From contig NZ_JOFT01000030.1 of the NCBI RefSeq assembly GCF_000725805.1, positions 1 to 64,000 of the forward strand: a stretch of DNA of 64,000 nt. Reading direction: 5' to 3'. How positions within the stretch are numbered: position 1 is the first letter of the stretch; each line of letters begins with the position of its first letter. Shown here in pieces: positions 15,141 through 23,186 of the stretch. The notes below the pieces were generated by a model. The model saw only the letters and a program-made list of their open reading frames with translations. It had not been told where the DNA came from and made no database searches. The position numbers and the translations under genes were made by a program. The DNA is from Streptomyces xanthophaeus. Lineage in GTDB: Bacteria; Actinomycetota; Actinomycetes; Streptomycetales; Streptomycetaceae.

Positions 15141-16337
15141 ATGCTTTCCGAGACGTCGACGGCGACCGTACGAGCCACCCTGCCCGCCGTCGGAGCCGCC
15201 ATCGGCGACATCACGGAGCTCTTCTACACCAAGCTCTTCGCGGCCCACCCGGAGCTGATCCGCGACCTCTTCAACCGCGGCAACCAGAACGCGGGCCTCC
15301 AGAAGCAGGCCCTCGCCGGGTCCATCGCGGCCTTCGCGACCCATCTCGTCGAGCACCCGGACACCCGGCCGGACGTGATGCTGAACCGCATCGCCCACAA
15401 GCACGCCTCGCTCGGCGTCACCCGCGCCCAGTACGAGGTCGTCCACCGGCACCTCTTCGAGGCCATCGTCGAGGTGCTCGGCGAGGCCGTCACCCCCGAG
15501 GTCGCCGCGGCCTGGGACGAGGTCTACTGGCTGATGGCCAACGCCCTCGTCGCCATCGAGGAGCGCCTCTACGCCGGTCAGCAGGTCGCGGCCGGCGACG
15601 TCTGGCGGGACTGGACGGTCACCGACCGCATCGAGGAGACGCCCGACTGCACCACCTTCCGGCTGGCCCCGGCGGACGGCTCCCCGGCCCCCGCGCACCT
15701 GCCCGGCCAGTACGTCTCGGTCCAGGTCGAACTCGCGGACGGCGCCCGCCAGATCCGCCAGTACAGCCTCTCCACCGCCCCCGGCTCCCCGGTCCGCGCG
15801 ATCACCGTCAAGCGGGTCCACGGCCCGGCGGCCGGCGGCCCCGACGGCGAGGTCTCCCGGTACCTCCACGACCGCGTCCGCCCCGGCGACACCCTGCGGG
15901 TCTCCGCCCCGTACGGCGACCTGGTCCTGCGGGACACCGCGGCCCCGGTCCTGCTCGCCTCGGCCGGCATCGGCTGCACGCCCATGCTCTCGATGCTGGA
16001 ACACCTCGCCGACACCGGGCACGCCGCCCCGGTGACCGTGCTGCACGCGGACCGCTCCCCCGCCGACCACCCGCTGCGCAGCGACCACCGCGCCCTGACC
16101 CACAAACTGGCCGACGCCCGCGCCGACTTCTGGTACGAGGAGTCGGCCGAACCCGGCGACCGCACCGGCCGCATGGACCTGACGCCGGTACCGGTCGCCG
16201 CGGGCACCACGGCCTACCTCTGCGGGCCGCTCCCCTTCATGCGGGCCGTACGCGCCCAGCTGCTCGCCAAGGGCGTGTCCGCGGCCGACATCCACTACGA
16301 GGTGTTCGGCCCGGACCTGTGGCTGGCTTCCGCATGA
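15141..16337 (+). CDS. hmp: Flavohemoprotein nitric oxide dioxygenase
   Basis: A 398-residue flavohemoglobin that oxidises NO to nitrate with O2 and NAD(P)H. The N-terminal globin domain (about 1-140) contains ELFYTKLF...HPELIRDLFN and the proximal-histidine helix LNRIAHKHASLGV. The FAD domain follows (about 150-260), with the RQYSLST flavin motif. The NAD domain starts with VLLASAGIGCTPMLSML and ends with YLCGPLPFMRAV. Length and domain order match Hmp. AGGAG lies about 7 bases before the ATG. An NsrR-like palindrome sits upstream and the regulator gene precedes it, so the pair is a self-contained NO-detoxification unit. Confidence 0.95.
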   Translation: MLSETSTATVRATLPAVGAAIGDITELFYTKLFAAHPELIRDLFNRGNQNAGLQKQALAGSIAAFATHLVEHPDTRPDVMLNRIAHKHASLGVTRAQYEVVHRHLFEAIVEVLGEAVTPEVAAAWDEVYWLMANALVAIEERLYAGQQVAAGDVWRDWTVTDRIEETPDCTTFRLAPADGSPAPAHLPGQYVSVQVELADGARQIRQYSLSTAPGSPVRAITVKRVHGPAAGGPDGEVSRYLHDRVRPGDTLRVSAPYGDLVLRDTAAPVLLASAGIGCTPMLSMLEHLADTGHAAPVTVLHADRSPADHPLRSDHRALTHKLADARADFWYEESAEPGDRTGRMDLTPVPVAAGTTAYLCGPLPFMRAVRAQLLAKGVSAADIHYEVFGPDLWLASA

Positions 16338-16447
16338 GGCATGGCCGAATAACGCCCTAGCCCCGGAAGGGCCGCCTCCGTTAAACCGGAGTGTGACGAC
16401 ACGGACACAGAGGGTGTTCGTCGCGCACCGCAACGAAGGAGGCGGCC

Positions 16448-17038
16448 ATGGCCGCACCCATGTCCGCGGACCGTTTCATCCACGCCCTGCGGAACGAGGG
16501 CCTGACCGTCGTCGAGGTCGGTGCCTGGCGCACCCACAACCGCAACCACAAGGGCCCCTGGGGCCCGGTCCACGGGGTGATGATCCACCACACCGTCACC
16601 CGCGGCACCGCCTCCACCGTGGCGCTCTGCCGCAACGGCGACTCCGCCCTGCCCGGGCCGCTCTGCCACGGCGTCATCACCAAGGACGGCCGGGTCCACC
16701 TGGTCGGCTACGGCCGCGCCAACCACGCGGGCTCCGGCGACGCCGACGTACTGCGGGCCGTGATCGCCGAGAAGCGGCTCCCGCCGGACGACCGCGCGGG
16801 CACCGACGGCAACCGCCACTTCTACGGCTTCGAGTGCGAGAACCTCGGCGACGGCAAGGACCCGTGGCCGGCGGTCCAGCTCGACGCGATCGCCCGCGCG
16901 GCGGCCGCGCTGTGCCGGACCCACGGCTGGACGGCCCGCTCCGTGATCGGCCACCTGGAATGGCAGCCCGGCAAGATCGACCCCCGCGGCTTCACGATGG
17001 ACGCCATGCGCGCCCGCGTGGGCGAACGCCTGAAGTGA
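16448..17038 (+). CDS. N-acetylmuramoyl-L-alanine amidase
   Basis: A 196-residue amidase_2 (PGRP-like) protein that cleaves the amide bond between MurNAc and the stem peptide. Zinc-ligand motifs are VMIHHTVT (first His pair), NHAGSGD and GHLEWQPGKIDP (C-terminal His and the KxDP box). Unlike most housekeeping amidases it has no signal peptide, transmembrane span or cell-wall-binding module, so it resembles phage endolysins or a cytoplasmic recycling enzyme. GGAGG sits about 7 bases upstream of the ATG. It is transcribed away from hmp and closed by a strong hairpin. No other phage genes are nearby. Confidence 0.85.
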   Translation: MAAPMSADRFIHALRNEGLTVVEVGAWRTHNRNHKGPWGPVHGVMIHHTVTRGTASTVALCRNGDSALPGPLCHGVITKDGRVHLVGYGRANHAGSGDADVLRAVIAEKRLPPDDRAGTDGNRHFYGFECENLGDGKDPWPAVQLDAIARAAAALCRTHGWTARSVIGHLEWQPGKIDPRGFTMDAMRARVGERLK

Positions 17039-17041
17039 CCC

Positions 17042-17081
17042 GCAGGGCCGCGGGGGCCCACCCCATCCCCCGCGGCCCTGC
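17042..17081. terminator. Bidirectional terminator between amidase and HTH gene
   Basis: A perfect 15-bp stem (GCAGGGCCGCGGGGG with its complement) and 10-base loop between two convergent genes, serving both. Confidence 0.8.
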
Positions 17082-17148
17082 CGACCCCACGGCCACACGG
17101 CTCACCCGGGATACGGCGCGCACCCGGTCCGGGCCACGGGGCTCGGGG

Positions 17149-17907
17149 TCACGCTCCGGCGACGGGGGTCGCCCGTTCCCACAGCTCCTCGGCGTGTTCC
17201 GCGAAGCGGTCGAACATCCCTCGGTCGCCCTGCCTGCGCAGGTGCAGCATCGGGGAGTCGTGCCCGATGACCCGGGCCAGGTGCGGCGTCACCAGCGCCT
17301 CGTGGTCGAACCGGAAGACGCTGAGCCCGACGTGGTTCACGGCGTCGGAGGGTGCGCTGAACCGCGCCTCCAGACGGTCGAGCGGGCCGAGCCGCGCCAG
17401 GTGCTCCAGAGTGATCCTGATCCGCGTGGAGACGGTGAGGGCGGCCGCCTCGACCACCTCGCGCTGCCGGGTGACCTCTCCGCCCGGGTCTCCGATGAGG
17501 AACCGCACGCGGCAGCCGTTCACCGCCTTCCGCCTGACGATGCCCGCGAAATCGGGGACCTGGGTCCAGAAGAAGTAGCTCGTGTACCCCGCGAGGAACA
17601 TGTCCGTCGTGCAGTCCTCCGCCAGCCTGGCCCACACGGTGGACGGGCAGGCGGACCGGTACGGGTACGCGCGCACCAGCTCACGGTCACTGCCGACCTT
17701 GACTCGGGTGGTGACGGCCTCCGGCCAGATCATGTGTTCGTCCACTCCCAACACCCGGCACGTGTCGTGCCGGTTTCGCGCGTGCGGCGTGAGCGCCCCG
17801 TCCGCGATCCAGCGTTCCACGCTCTTCACGGTCACACCCACCCGGGCCGCCAACTGCCGGGGATTGACGTGGGCTTCGTCCATAGCGGCACGCAGGGCGG
17901 TGTTCAA
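17149..17907 (-). CDS. HTH regulator with DUF5919-like C-terminal domain
   Basis: About 252 residues. The N-terminal Cro/C1-type HTH (VNPRQLAARVGVTVKSVERWIADGALTPHARNRHDTCRVL) is followed by a domain with SACPSTVWARLAEDC, MFLAGYTSYFFWTQVPDF and GCRVRFLIGDP. It recalls the phospholipase-D-like DUF5919 domain of actinomycete regulators, although no intact HKD pair is seen. The start is uncertain: I chose TTG 17907, preceded closely by GGGGGAGG; ATG 17883 is an alternative that cuts into the HTH. Longer frames would run into the divergent small gene at 18044. The divergent pair of small proteins is probably a functional partner or target. Confidence 0.72.
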   Translation of the reverse strand: MNTALRAAMDEAHVNPRQLAARVGVTVKSVERWIADGALTPHARNRHDTCRVLGVDEHMIWPEAVTTRVKVGSDRELVRAYPYRSACPSTVWARLAEDCTTDMFLAGYTSYFFWTQVPDFAGIVRRKAVNGCRVRFLIGDPGGEVTRQREVVEAAALTVSTRIRITLEHLARLGPLDRLEARFSAPSDAVNHVGLSVFRFDHEALVTPHLARVIGHDSPMLHLRRQGDRGMFDRFAEHAEELWERATPVAGA

Positions 17908-18043
17908 GGCCTCCCCCAGGGACGTTTGGGCTTCCTCGCAGCGTACTGACGGACTTCTCAGCCGTCCCGGCAATGGAGCGGATACGTCCCGAAGGGTGGC
18001 CGACCATCGCACCGAGTGACAGCGGCAGACAGGGGAGAGCGGC

Positions 18044-18244
18044 ATGGTGCGGGGAATGTGGCAACAGGTCGAGCAGCGTGATCCGTTCCCGGTGCGCAAC
18101 CCCGGCCCGGCGGACCCGGGCTGCGACGTGTGCGGGGCGCTGGTCGCGCAGCGGGCGGATCACTACCGGCTGGGGGACCTCTCGGGGGTCGTGGACTGCA
18201 ACGTCGAGATCCGGCGGCATCCGCACGCGGAGGAAGGCCGATGA
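18044..18244 (+). CDS. Small hypothetical protein with CxxC motif
   Basis: A 66-residue protein containing CDVCGALVAQRADHY, one CxxC pair that could bind metal, and a C-terminal HPHAEEGR. No family function is recognised. GGGGAGA lies about 6 bases before the ATG. Its stop overlaps the next small gene (ATGA), so both are co-translated. It is divergent from the HTH/DUF5919-like regulator with a short shared promoter region. Such small acidic or cysteine-bearing companions of Cro/C1-type regulators recur in streptomycetes and often affect development, but no direct evidence exists here. Confidence 0.65.
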   Translation: MVRGMWQQVEQRDPFPVRNPGPADPGCDVCGALVAQRADHYRLGDLSGVVDCNVEIRRHPHAEEGR

Positions 18245-18468
18245 CCCGTGCCCTGTTCCGGTACGTGCCCCACACGATCCGGCATGCCCCCGAGGGTGGG
18301 GTGATCTTCGAAGCGTTCTGCGTGGCCTACGGCTGCGGGGCCGAATCCGGCGCGCATCCCGATCAGGCGGGGGCCCAGGACTGGGCGCTCGCCCACGCCG
18401 GGCGCACCGGGCACGGCCTGTTCCGGCGGGTTGTCACGGACCACGGCCGGGTCTCCCGCGGCGCGTAG
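18241..18468 (+). CDS. DUF7848-type small protein
   Basis: A 75-residue protein beginning MTRALFRYVPHTIRHAPEGG and containing EAFCVAYGCGAESG, QDWALAHAGRTGHGLFRRVV. I recognise this pattern as a streptomycete-specific family of small proteins usually encoded beside HTH regulators. Two cysteines plus the His/Asp pattern (C-x4-C...W-x3-H-x5-H) could form a zinc-finger-like site. Function is unknown. Its ATG overlaps the stop of the preceding gene by four bases (ATGA), and it ends the small operon divergent from the regulator. Confidence 0.7.
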   Translation: MTRALFRYVPHTIRHAPEGGVIFEAFCVAYGCGAESGAHPDQAGAQDWALAHAGRTGHGLFRRVVTDHGRVSRGA

Positions 18469-18526
18469 GGCCCGGGGGGCCGTGTGCGACGGCGCGGGCG
18501 GGGGCGGGGCGGATCACAATGGACGG

Positions 18527-19435
18527 GTGAACCGTCCCCCGAACCCCGACGTGCTGTTGCAGCCGCGTCCGCCGTCGCCGCTCCAGGAGGTCCGCGACGA
18601 GCGGTTCGACGGGTACGGCGTACGGCTGCTGCTCAAGCGGGACGACCTCGTGCACCCGGAGCTGCCCGGCAACAAGTGGCGCAAGCTCGCGCCGAACCTG
18701 CGGGCCGCGGTGGCGGCCGGGCACGACGGGCTCGTCACCTTCGGCGGGGCCTACTCCAACCACCTGCGGGCCACCGCCGCCGCCGGGCGGCTGCTGGGCC
18801 TGCGGACGGTGGGCGTCGTACGCGGCGACGAGCTCGCCGGGCGGCCCCTGAACGACTCCCTCGCCCGGTGCGCGGCGGACGGCATGCGCCTGCACTTCGT
18901 GTCCCGGTCCGACTACCGCCGCAAGGCCGAGCCGCAGGTGCTCGCGCAGCTCGTCGACGCGGCGGGCGCGAGCGGCGCGTACGTCGTCCCCGAGGGCGGC
19001 AGCAACGCGCTCGCCCTGCGGGGGTGCGCGGAGCTGGGCCGCGAGCTGCGCGGGCGGGCGAACGTGGCGGCCGTGGCCTGCGGCACCGGCGGCACCCTGG
19101 CGGGCCTGGCGGCCGGGCTCGGCCCCGGGCAGCGGGCGCTGGGCGTACCGGTCCTGGCGGGCGGTTTCCTCGGCCCGGAGATACGTTCCCTCCAGGCCCT
19201 CGCCTTCGGCGGCCCGGCGGGTGAGTGGAGCCTGGCGGAGGACTTCCACCACGGCGGCTACGCACGGGTCCCGCCCGCCCTGGAGGCCTTCGCCGCGGAC
19301 TTCGAGGACCGTCACCGCCTCCCGGTGGAGCGGATCTACGTGGCCAAGCTGCTCTGGGCGCTGACCCGGCTCACCGCCTGCGGCACCTTCCCGCACGGCA
19401 CCGTCCTGGCCGCCGTCGTCACGGGCCGCCCCTGA
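18527..19435 (+). CDS. PLP enzyme, ACC deaminase / D-cysteine desulfhydrase family
   Basis: A 302-residue fold-type II PLP enzyme. The PLP lysine is in LLKRDDLVHPELPGNKWRKL; the substrate-site loop FGGAYSNHLRATAAAGRLLG and the phosphate-binding segment VACGTGGTLAGLAAGL follow. The family deaminates 1-aminocyclopropane-1-carboxylate or releases H2S from D-cysteine; residues that decide between them cannot be judged reliably here, and D-cysteine desulfhydrase is the commoner activity. The start GTG 18527 follows a GGACGG-like sequence; the upstream extension is GC-rich non-homologous. It converges with the antiporter gene. Confidence 0.85.
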   Translation: MNRPPNPDVLLQPRPPSPLQEVRDERFDGYGVRLLLKRDDLVHPELPGNKWRKLAPNLRAAVAAGHDGLVTFGGAYSNHLRATAAAGRLLGLRTVGVVRGDELAGRPLNDSLARCAADGMRLHFVSRSDYRRKAEPQVLAQLVDAAGASGAYVVPEGGSNALALRGCAELGRELRGRANVAAVACGTGGTLAGLAAGLGPGQRALGVPVLAGGFLGPEIRSLQALAFGGPAGEWSLAEDFHHGGYARVPPALEAFAADFEDRHRLPVERIYVAKLLWALTRLTACGTFPHGTVLAAVVTGRP

Positions 19436-19477
19436 CCCGGCCGCCCCCGCCCAGCAGGGCCGGGGGCCGGGGAGCGG

Positions 19478-21055
19478 TCAGCCCTCCTCGCGGTAGGCGG
19501 CCGCCTCCTCCAGGTCGAGCCTGCGCAGCAGCGCCCGCAGCATCTCGTCGTCGATGCGGCGGCGGTCGCGCAGCGAGACGAACACCTCCCGTTCGGCGGC
19601 GATCATCTCGCGGGACAGGCGCCGGTAGACCTCGTCCGCCGATTCGCCGGTGACCGGGTTGACCTCGCCCAGGCGCTCCCACACCGCGTTGCGGCGCCGC
19701 TCCATGACGGTCCGGAGCCGGTCCGTCAGGGGCGGCGGGAGGCTGTTCTCCGGTTCCTCCAGCAGCTCCGTCAGCCGCTCGTCCGCCGCCCGCGAGGCCT
19801 CGCTCTGCGCCTGCGCCTCGGCGAGGGTCTCGGCCTGCACGTCCCGCGGCGGCAGCTTCAGCGCCCTGATCAGCATCGGCAGGGTCAGCCCCTGCACCAC
19901 CAGGGTGGCGATGACCGTGGTGAAGGTCAGGAAGAGGATCAGGTTCCGGTGCGGCACGGACATCGGCACGGAGAAGGCGATGGCCAGCGAGACCACCCCG
20001 CGCATGCCCGCCCAGCCCACGATCACCGGGGCCCGCCAGTCGGTCTCCGGCTCCCGTCTGCGGACCCGCTGCGACAGCCAGCGCGGCAGGAACGTCGCGG
20101 GGAACACCCACAGGTAGCGGGCGACCACCACCGCGAGGAACACCGCCACCGCGTACCAGGCGGCGACCACGCCCTCGTACTCCCCCAGCCCCTTGAGGAC
20201 CACCGGCAGCTGGAGTCCGATCAGCGCGAAGACCACGGATTCCAGGATGAAGGCGACCATCCGCCACACGGCCTCCTCCTGGAGCCGGGTGGCGAAGTCG
20301 ACCTGCCAGTTCCGGTGCCCGATGTACAGGGCCACCACGACGACGGCCAGCACTCCGGAGGCGTGCACCCGCTCGGCCACCGCGTACGCCACGAAGGGGA
20401 TCAGCAGCGACAGGGTGTTCTGGAGCAGGGGCTCCTTCAGGCGCGTGCGCAGGTGGTGGATCGGCACCATCAGCAGCAGGCCCACCCCGACCCCGCCCAC
20501 CGAGGCCAGCAGGAACTCCGCGATCCCGCCCGCCCAGCCCGCGCCGACCCCGACCGCGGCGGCGAGGGCCACCTTGTAGGCGGTGATGGCCGTCGCGTCG
20601 TTGACGAGGGACTCCCCCTGCAGGATGGTCGTGATCCGGTGGGGCAGTCCGAGTTTGCGGGCGATCGCGGTAGCCGCCACGGCGTCGGGCGGCGCGACCA
20701 CCGCGCCGAGCACCAGCGCCACGGGCAGCGACAGCCCCGGGACCAGCAGGTACGCCGCGTACCCGACGGCGAGGGTCGCGAAGAGCACGTAGCCCACCGA
20801 CAGCAGCGCGATGGGCCTGATGTTCGCCCGCAGGTCCAGGTACGAACTGTCCACGGCGGCCGTGTGCAGCAGCGGCGGGAGCAGCAGCGGCAGCACGATG
20901 TGCGGGTCGAGGACGTACGTCGGCACGCCCGGGAGGTACCCCGCGATCAGTCCGGCCGCGACCAGCAGCAGGGGCGCCGGCACCGGTGTCCGGCGGGCCA
21001 GTCCCGCGACGGCCGCGCTGCCGGCCACCAGCGCGACCAGCGTCAATACCTCCAT
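19478..21055 (-). CDS. Na+/H+ antiporter, CPA1 family
   Basis: A 525-residue monovalent cation/proton antiporter. About 11-12 hydrophobic segments span residues 1-400. The ion-binding region VVAPPDAVAATAIARKLGLPHRI and the following GESLVNDATAITAYK are classic CPA1/NhaP motifs; GWAGMRGVVSLAIAF is another signature. The C-terminal 110 residues are cytoplasmic, charged and predicted coiled coil. It exports Na+ or K+ in exchange for protons for pH and salt homeostasis. GGAGGAGG lies 9 bases before ATG 21055; the ATG nine bases earlier is too close to that site. The divergent gene encodes a UBP zinc-finger protein. Confidence 0.92.
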   Translation of the reverse strand: MEVLTLVALVAGSAAVAGLARRTPVPAPLLLVAAGLIAGYLPGVPTYVLDPHIVLPLLLPPLLHTAAVDSSYLDLRANIRPIALLSVGYVLFATLAVGYAAYLLVPGLSLPVALVLGAVVAPPDAVAATAIARKLGLPHRITTILQGESLVNDATAITAYKVALAAAVGVGAGWAGGIAEFLLASVGGVGVGLLLMVPIHHLRTRLKEPLLQNTLSLLIPFVAYAVAERVHASGVLAVVVVALYIGHRNWQVDFATRLQEEAVWRMVAFILESVVFALIGLQLPVVLKGLGEYEGVVAAWYAVAVFLAVVVARYLWVFPATFLPRWLSQRVRRREPETDWRAPVIVGWAGMRGVVSLAIAFSVPMSVPHRNLILFLTFTTVIATLVVQGLTLPMLIRALKLPPRDVQAETLAEAQAQSEASRAADERLTELLEEPENSLPPPLTDRLRTVMERRRNAVWERLGEVNPVTGESADEVYRRLSREMIAAEREVFVSLRDRRRIDDEMLRALLRRLDLEEAAAYREEG

Positions 21056-21108
21056 CGAAGCCATCCTCCTCCGTCGTGCGCCCGCTCCCGCGTCGTACGC
21101 TCGTCATC

Positions 21109-21369
21109 ATGAGCGAGTGCACGCACGTTGCCGAACTGCCGCGCCCCGAGCCGGCCCCTGCTGCCCAGACTTGCCCTGAATGTCTCGCAGTCGGCAGCCA
21201 TCCCGTGCAGTTGCGGCTCTGCCTCTGGTGCGGACACGTGGCGTGCTGCGACTCTTCTCCCCTGAAGCACGCCACGGCGCACCACCGGGAGACGGGTCAT
21301 CCGGTGATGCGCAGCTTCGAACCGGGCGAGACGTGGCGCTGGTGTTTTGTCGACGGTTCGATCGTCTGA
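21109..21369 (+). CDS. UBP-type zinc finger protein
   Basis: An 86-residue stand-alone ZnF-UBP domain. The ligand pattern is CTHV near the N-terminus, CPEC, LCLWCGHVACCDSS, then HATAHHRETGHPV. In eukaryotes this fold binds the ubiquitin C-terminus; in actinomycetes its role is unknown. It lies divergent from the Na+/H+ antiporter with 53 bp between starts, so the two may share regulation. No signal peptide or membrane span. The ATG at 21109 fits family length; longer frames extend into the antiporter gene. Confidence 0.82.
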   Translation: MSECTHVAELPRPEPAPAAQTCPECLAVGSHPVQLRLCLWCGHVACCDSSPLKHATAHHRETGHPVMRSFEPGETWRWCFVDGSIV

Positions 21370-21581
21370 GCCGGGGTAGATCAACCCTCCGCCGGTTCCC
21401 CCGATTTGGGCCCGCAGACCTCTAGCCACTGTGCGTACCCGTGGGCTTACCATCAGTCACCGGGTGGAACTCGGCCGGTCCGGGCACTCCAAGCGGGTGC
21501 CATGAGGGGTGCCGCGACACGATCGCCCGGATCGCGATAGCGTCACCGGCGAACAGAGCTCGTACCACCTTGGAGGTGAGG

Positions 21582-21995
21582 GTGTCCCAGATCGCAGGCG
21601 AGCCCGGGACCCAGGACTTCGTGGAAGTCCGGCTGCCCGCTGCGGGTGCCTACCTGTCGGTGCTGCGGACGGCAACCGCCGGTCTTGCAGCACGTTTGGA
21701 CTTCACTCTCGACGAGATCGAGGACCTCCGCATCGCGGTGGACGAGGCCTGCGCGATCCTGCTCCAGCAGGCCGTGCCGGGCTCCGTCCTCAGCTGCGTC
21801 TTCCGGCTGGTGGACGATTCGCTGGAGGTGACCGTCTCGGCGCCGACCACGGACGGCCGTGCGCCGGAACGCGACACGTTCGCCTGGACCGTCCTGTCGG
21901 CGCTGGCCGGCAAGGTCGAGTCGACGGTCGAGGAGGACCGGACGGTGAGCATCAGTCTCTACAAACAGCGCGGCGCGGGACCAGGCCCGGCGTGA
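21582..21995 (+). CDS. Anti-sigma factor (RsbW-like kinase) of SigH
   Basis: A 137-residue GHKL-type protein. LDFTLDEIEDLRIAVDEACAILLQ is the N-box helix of RsbW/SpoIIAB anti-sigma kinases; later Bergerat-fold motifs are weak, as is common in streptomycete members. It should bind and inhibit the SigB-type sigma factor encoded next. It corresponds by position and sequence type to the S. coelicolor SigH antagonist (PrsH/UshX). The start is GTG with GGAGG 5 bases upstream. Its stop overlaps the GTG start of sigH (GTGA), ensuring coupled synthesis. The +2 frame across the whole gene is open and continuous with sigH, which matters for longer sigma forms. Confidence 0.85.
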   Translation: MSQIAGEPGTQDFVEVRLPAAGAYLSVLRTATAGLAARLDFTLDEIEDLRIAVDEACAILLQQAVPGSVLSCVFRLVDDSLEVTVSAPTTDGRAPERDTFAWTVLSALAGKVESTVEEDRTVSISLYKQRGAGPGPA

Positions 21996-23017
21996 GCGGC
22001 GGGGAGATCCCGGTGCGGGGCGGGGATCGGCCCCGGGTACGGCACGAGGTCGACGGCGGCATCCCGGAGCAGCAGCACGCCCGGCCGCACCCGGCTGACG
22101 CGGATGCGGAAGACGGCTTTTTGGACTCGGCGGAGCGACGGGCGGGCCCTATGAGCGAGAACCAGCACGACCAACCACAGCCACCGGTACCACCTGCCGA
22201 GGAGGCCGCTGCCACGGCCCCGCCGGCGCCGGTGTTCCAGGCGGCCCCGGCGCTGCCGGATCCGCGCGACCGGAGCGGCGCGCGGGCCCTGTTCATCGAG
22301 CTCCGGGCGCTGCCCGACGGCTCGGTGGAGAAGGCGGAGCTGCGCAACCGCCTGGTGCGGATGCACCTGCCGCTGGTCGAGCACCTGGCCCGGCGGTTCC
22401 GCAACCGCGGGGAGCCGCTGGACGACCTGACCCAGGTGGCGACGATCGGCCTGATCAAGTCGGTGGACCGGTTCGACCCGGACCGGGGGGTGGAGTTCTC
22501 CACCTACGCCACCCCGACGGTGGTCGGCGAGATCAAACGGCACTTCCGGGACAAGGGCTGGGCGGTCCGGGTGCCGCGGCGTCTGCAGGAGCTGCGGCTC
22601 TCGCTGACGACGGCCACCGCGGAGCTGTCGCAGCAGCACGGCCGCTCGCCCACCGTGCACGAGCTCGCGGAGCGGCTCGGGATCTCCGAGGAGGAGGTGC
22701 TGGAGGGGCTGGAATCGGCCAATGCCTACAGCACGCTCTCGCTGGACGTCCCGGACACGGACGACGAGTCCCCGGCGGTGGCGGACACCCTGGGTGCTGA
22801 GGACGAGGCCCTGGAGGGCGTCGAGTACCGCGAGTCCCTCAAGCCCCTGCTGGAGGGGCTGCCGCCCCGGGAGAAGCGGATCTTGCTGCTCCGGTTCTTC
22901 GGCAACATGACCCAGTCGCAGATCGCGCAGGAGGTGGGCATCTCCCAGATGCACGTCTCGCGCCTGCTGGCCCGCACCCTGGCCCAGCTCCGCGAGAAGC
23001 TCCTCGTCGAGGAGTGA
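21992..23017 (+). CDS. sigH: Stress-response sigma factor SigH (SigB/F/G group)
   Basis: An RNA polymerase sigma-70 group 3 protein. From GTG 21992 it has 341 residues, from ATG 22151 it has 288. Region 2 is ELRNRLVRMHLPLVEHLARRF...DDLTQVATIGLIKSVDRFDPDRGVEFSTYATPTVVGEIKRHFRD; region 3 is VPRRLQELRLSL; region 4 is LPPREKRILLLRFFGNMTQSQIAQEVGISQMHVSRLLARTL. Synteny with wblE and the malic enzyme identifies it as SigH, which in S. coelicolor is made in several sizes from alternative starts. The reading frame here stays open upstream to 21509 through the anti-sigma gene, compatible with a roughly 52-kDa form. Confidence 0.9.
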   Translation: MSGGEIPVRGGDRPRVRHEVDGGIPEQQHARPHPADADAEDGFLDSAERRAGPMSENQHDQPQPPVPPAEEAAATAPPAPVFQAAPALPDPRDRSGARALFIELRALPDGSVEKAELRNRLVRMHLPLVEHLARRFRNRGEPLDDLTQVATIGLIKSVDRFDPDRGVEFSTYATPTVVGEIKRHFRDKGWAVRVPRRLQELRLSLTTATAELSQQHGRSPTVHELAERLGISEEEVLEGLESANAYSTLSLDVPDTDDESPAVADTLGAEDEALEGVEYRESLKPLLEGLPPREKRILLLRFFGNMTQSQIAQEVGISQMHVSRLLARTLAQLREKLLVEE

Positions 23018-23131
23018 GCCGAGGGGCGCCGCGGGGCGCCTCGGGGAGTGGGGGCGGACGGGCCGCATGAGCACGTACGCCCTCACGACGCCCTCACGAG
23101 CCGGCGCCCCGGAGACGGACACGGGGCGGAC

Positions 23132-23186
23132 GGACCAAGGCGCGGACCAAGGCGCGGACTAAGAGGCGGACGACTAAGAGGCGGAC
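23132..23186. repeat. 12-bp tandem repeat at the 3' end of the membrane protein gene
   Basis: Two copies of GGACCAAGGCGC (23132, 23144) are followed by GGACTAAGAGGC and GGACGACTAAGAGGC. The array spans the stop codon of the minus-strand membrane protein; one unit supplies the stop. Confidence 0.7.

Noticed and set aside
16448..17038. Prophage remnant at the amidase gene
   Set aside because: No integrase, holin or structural genes and no att-like repeats flank it; codon use looks like its neighbours.
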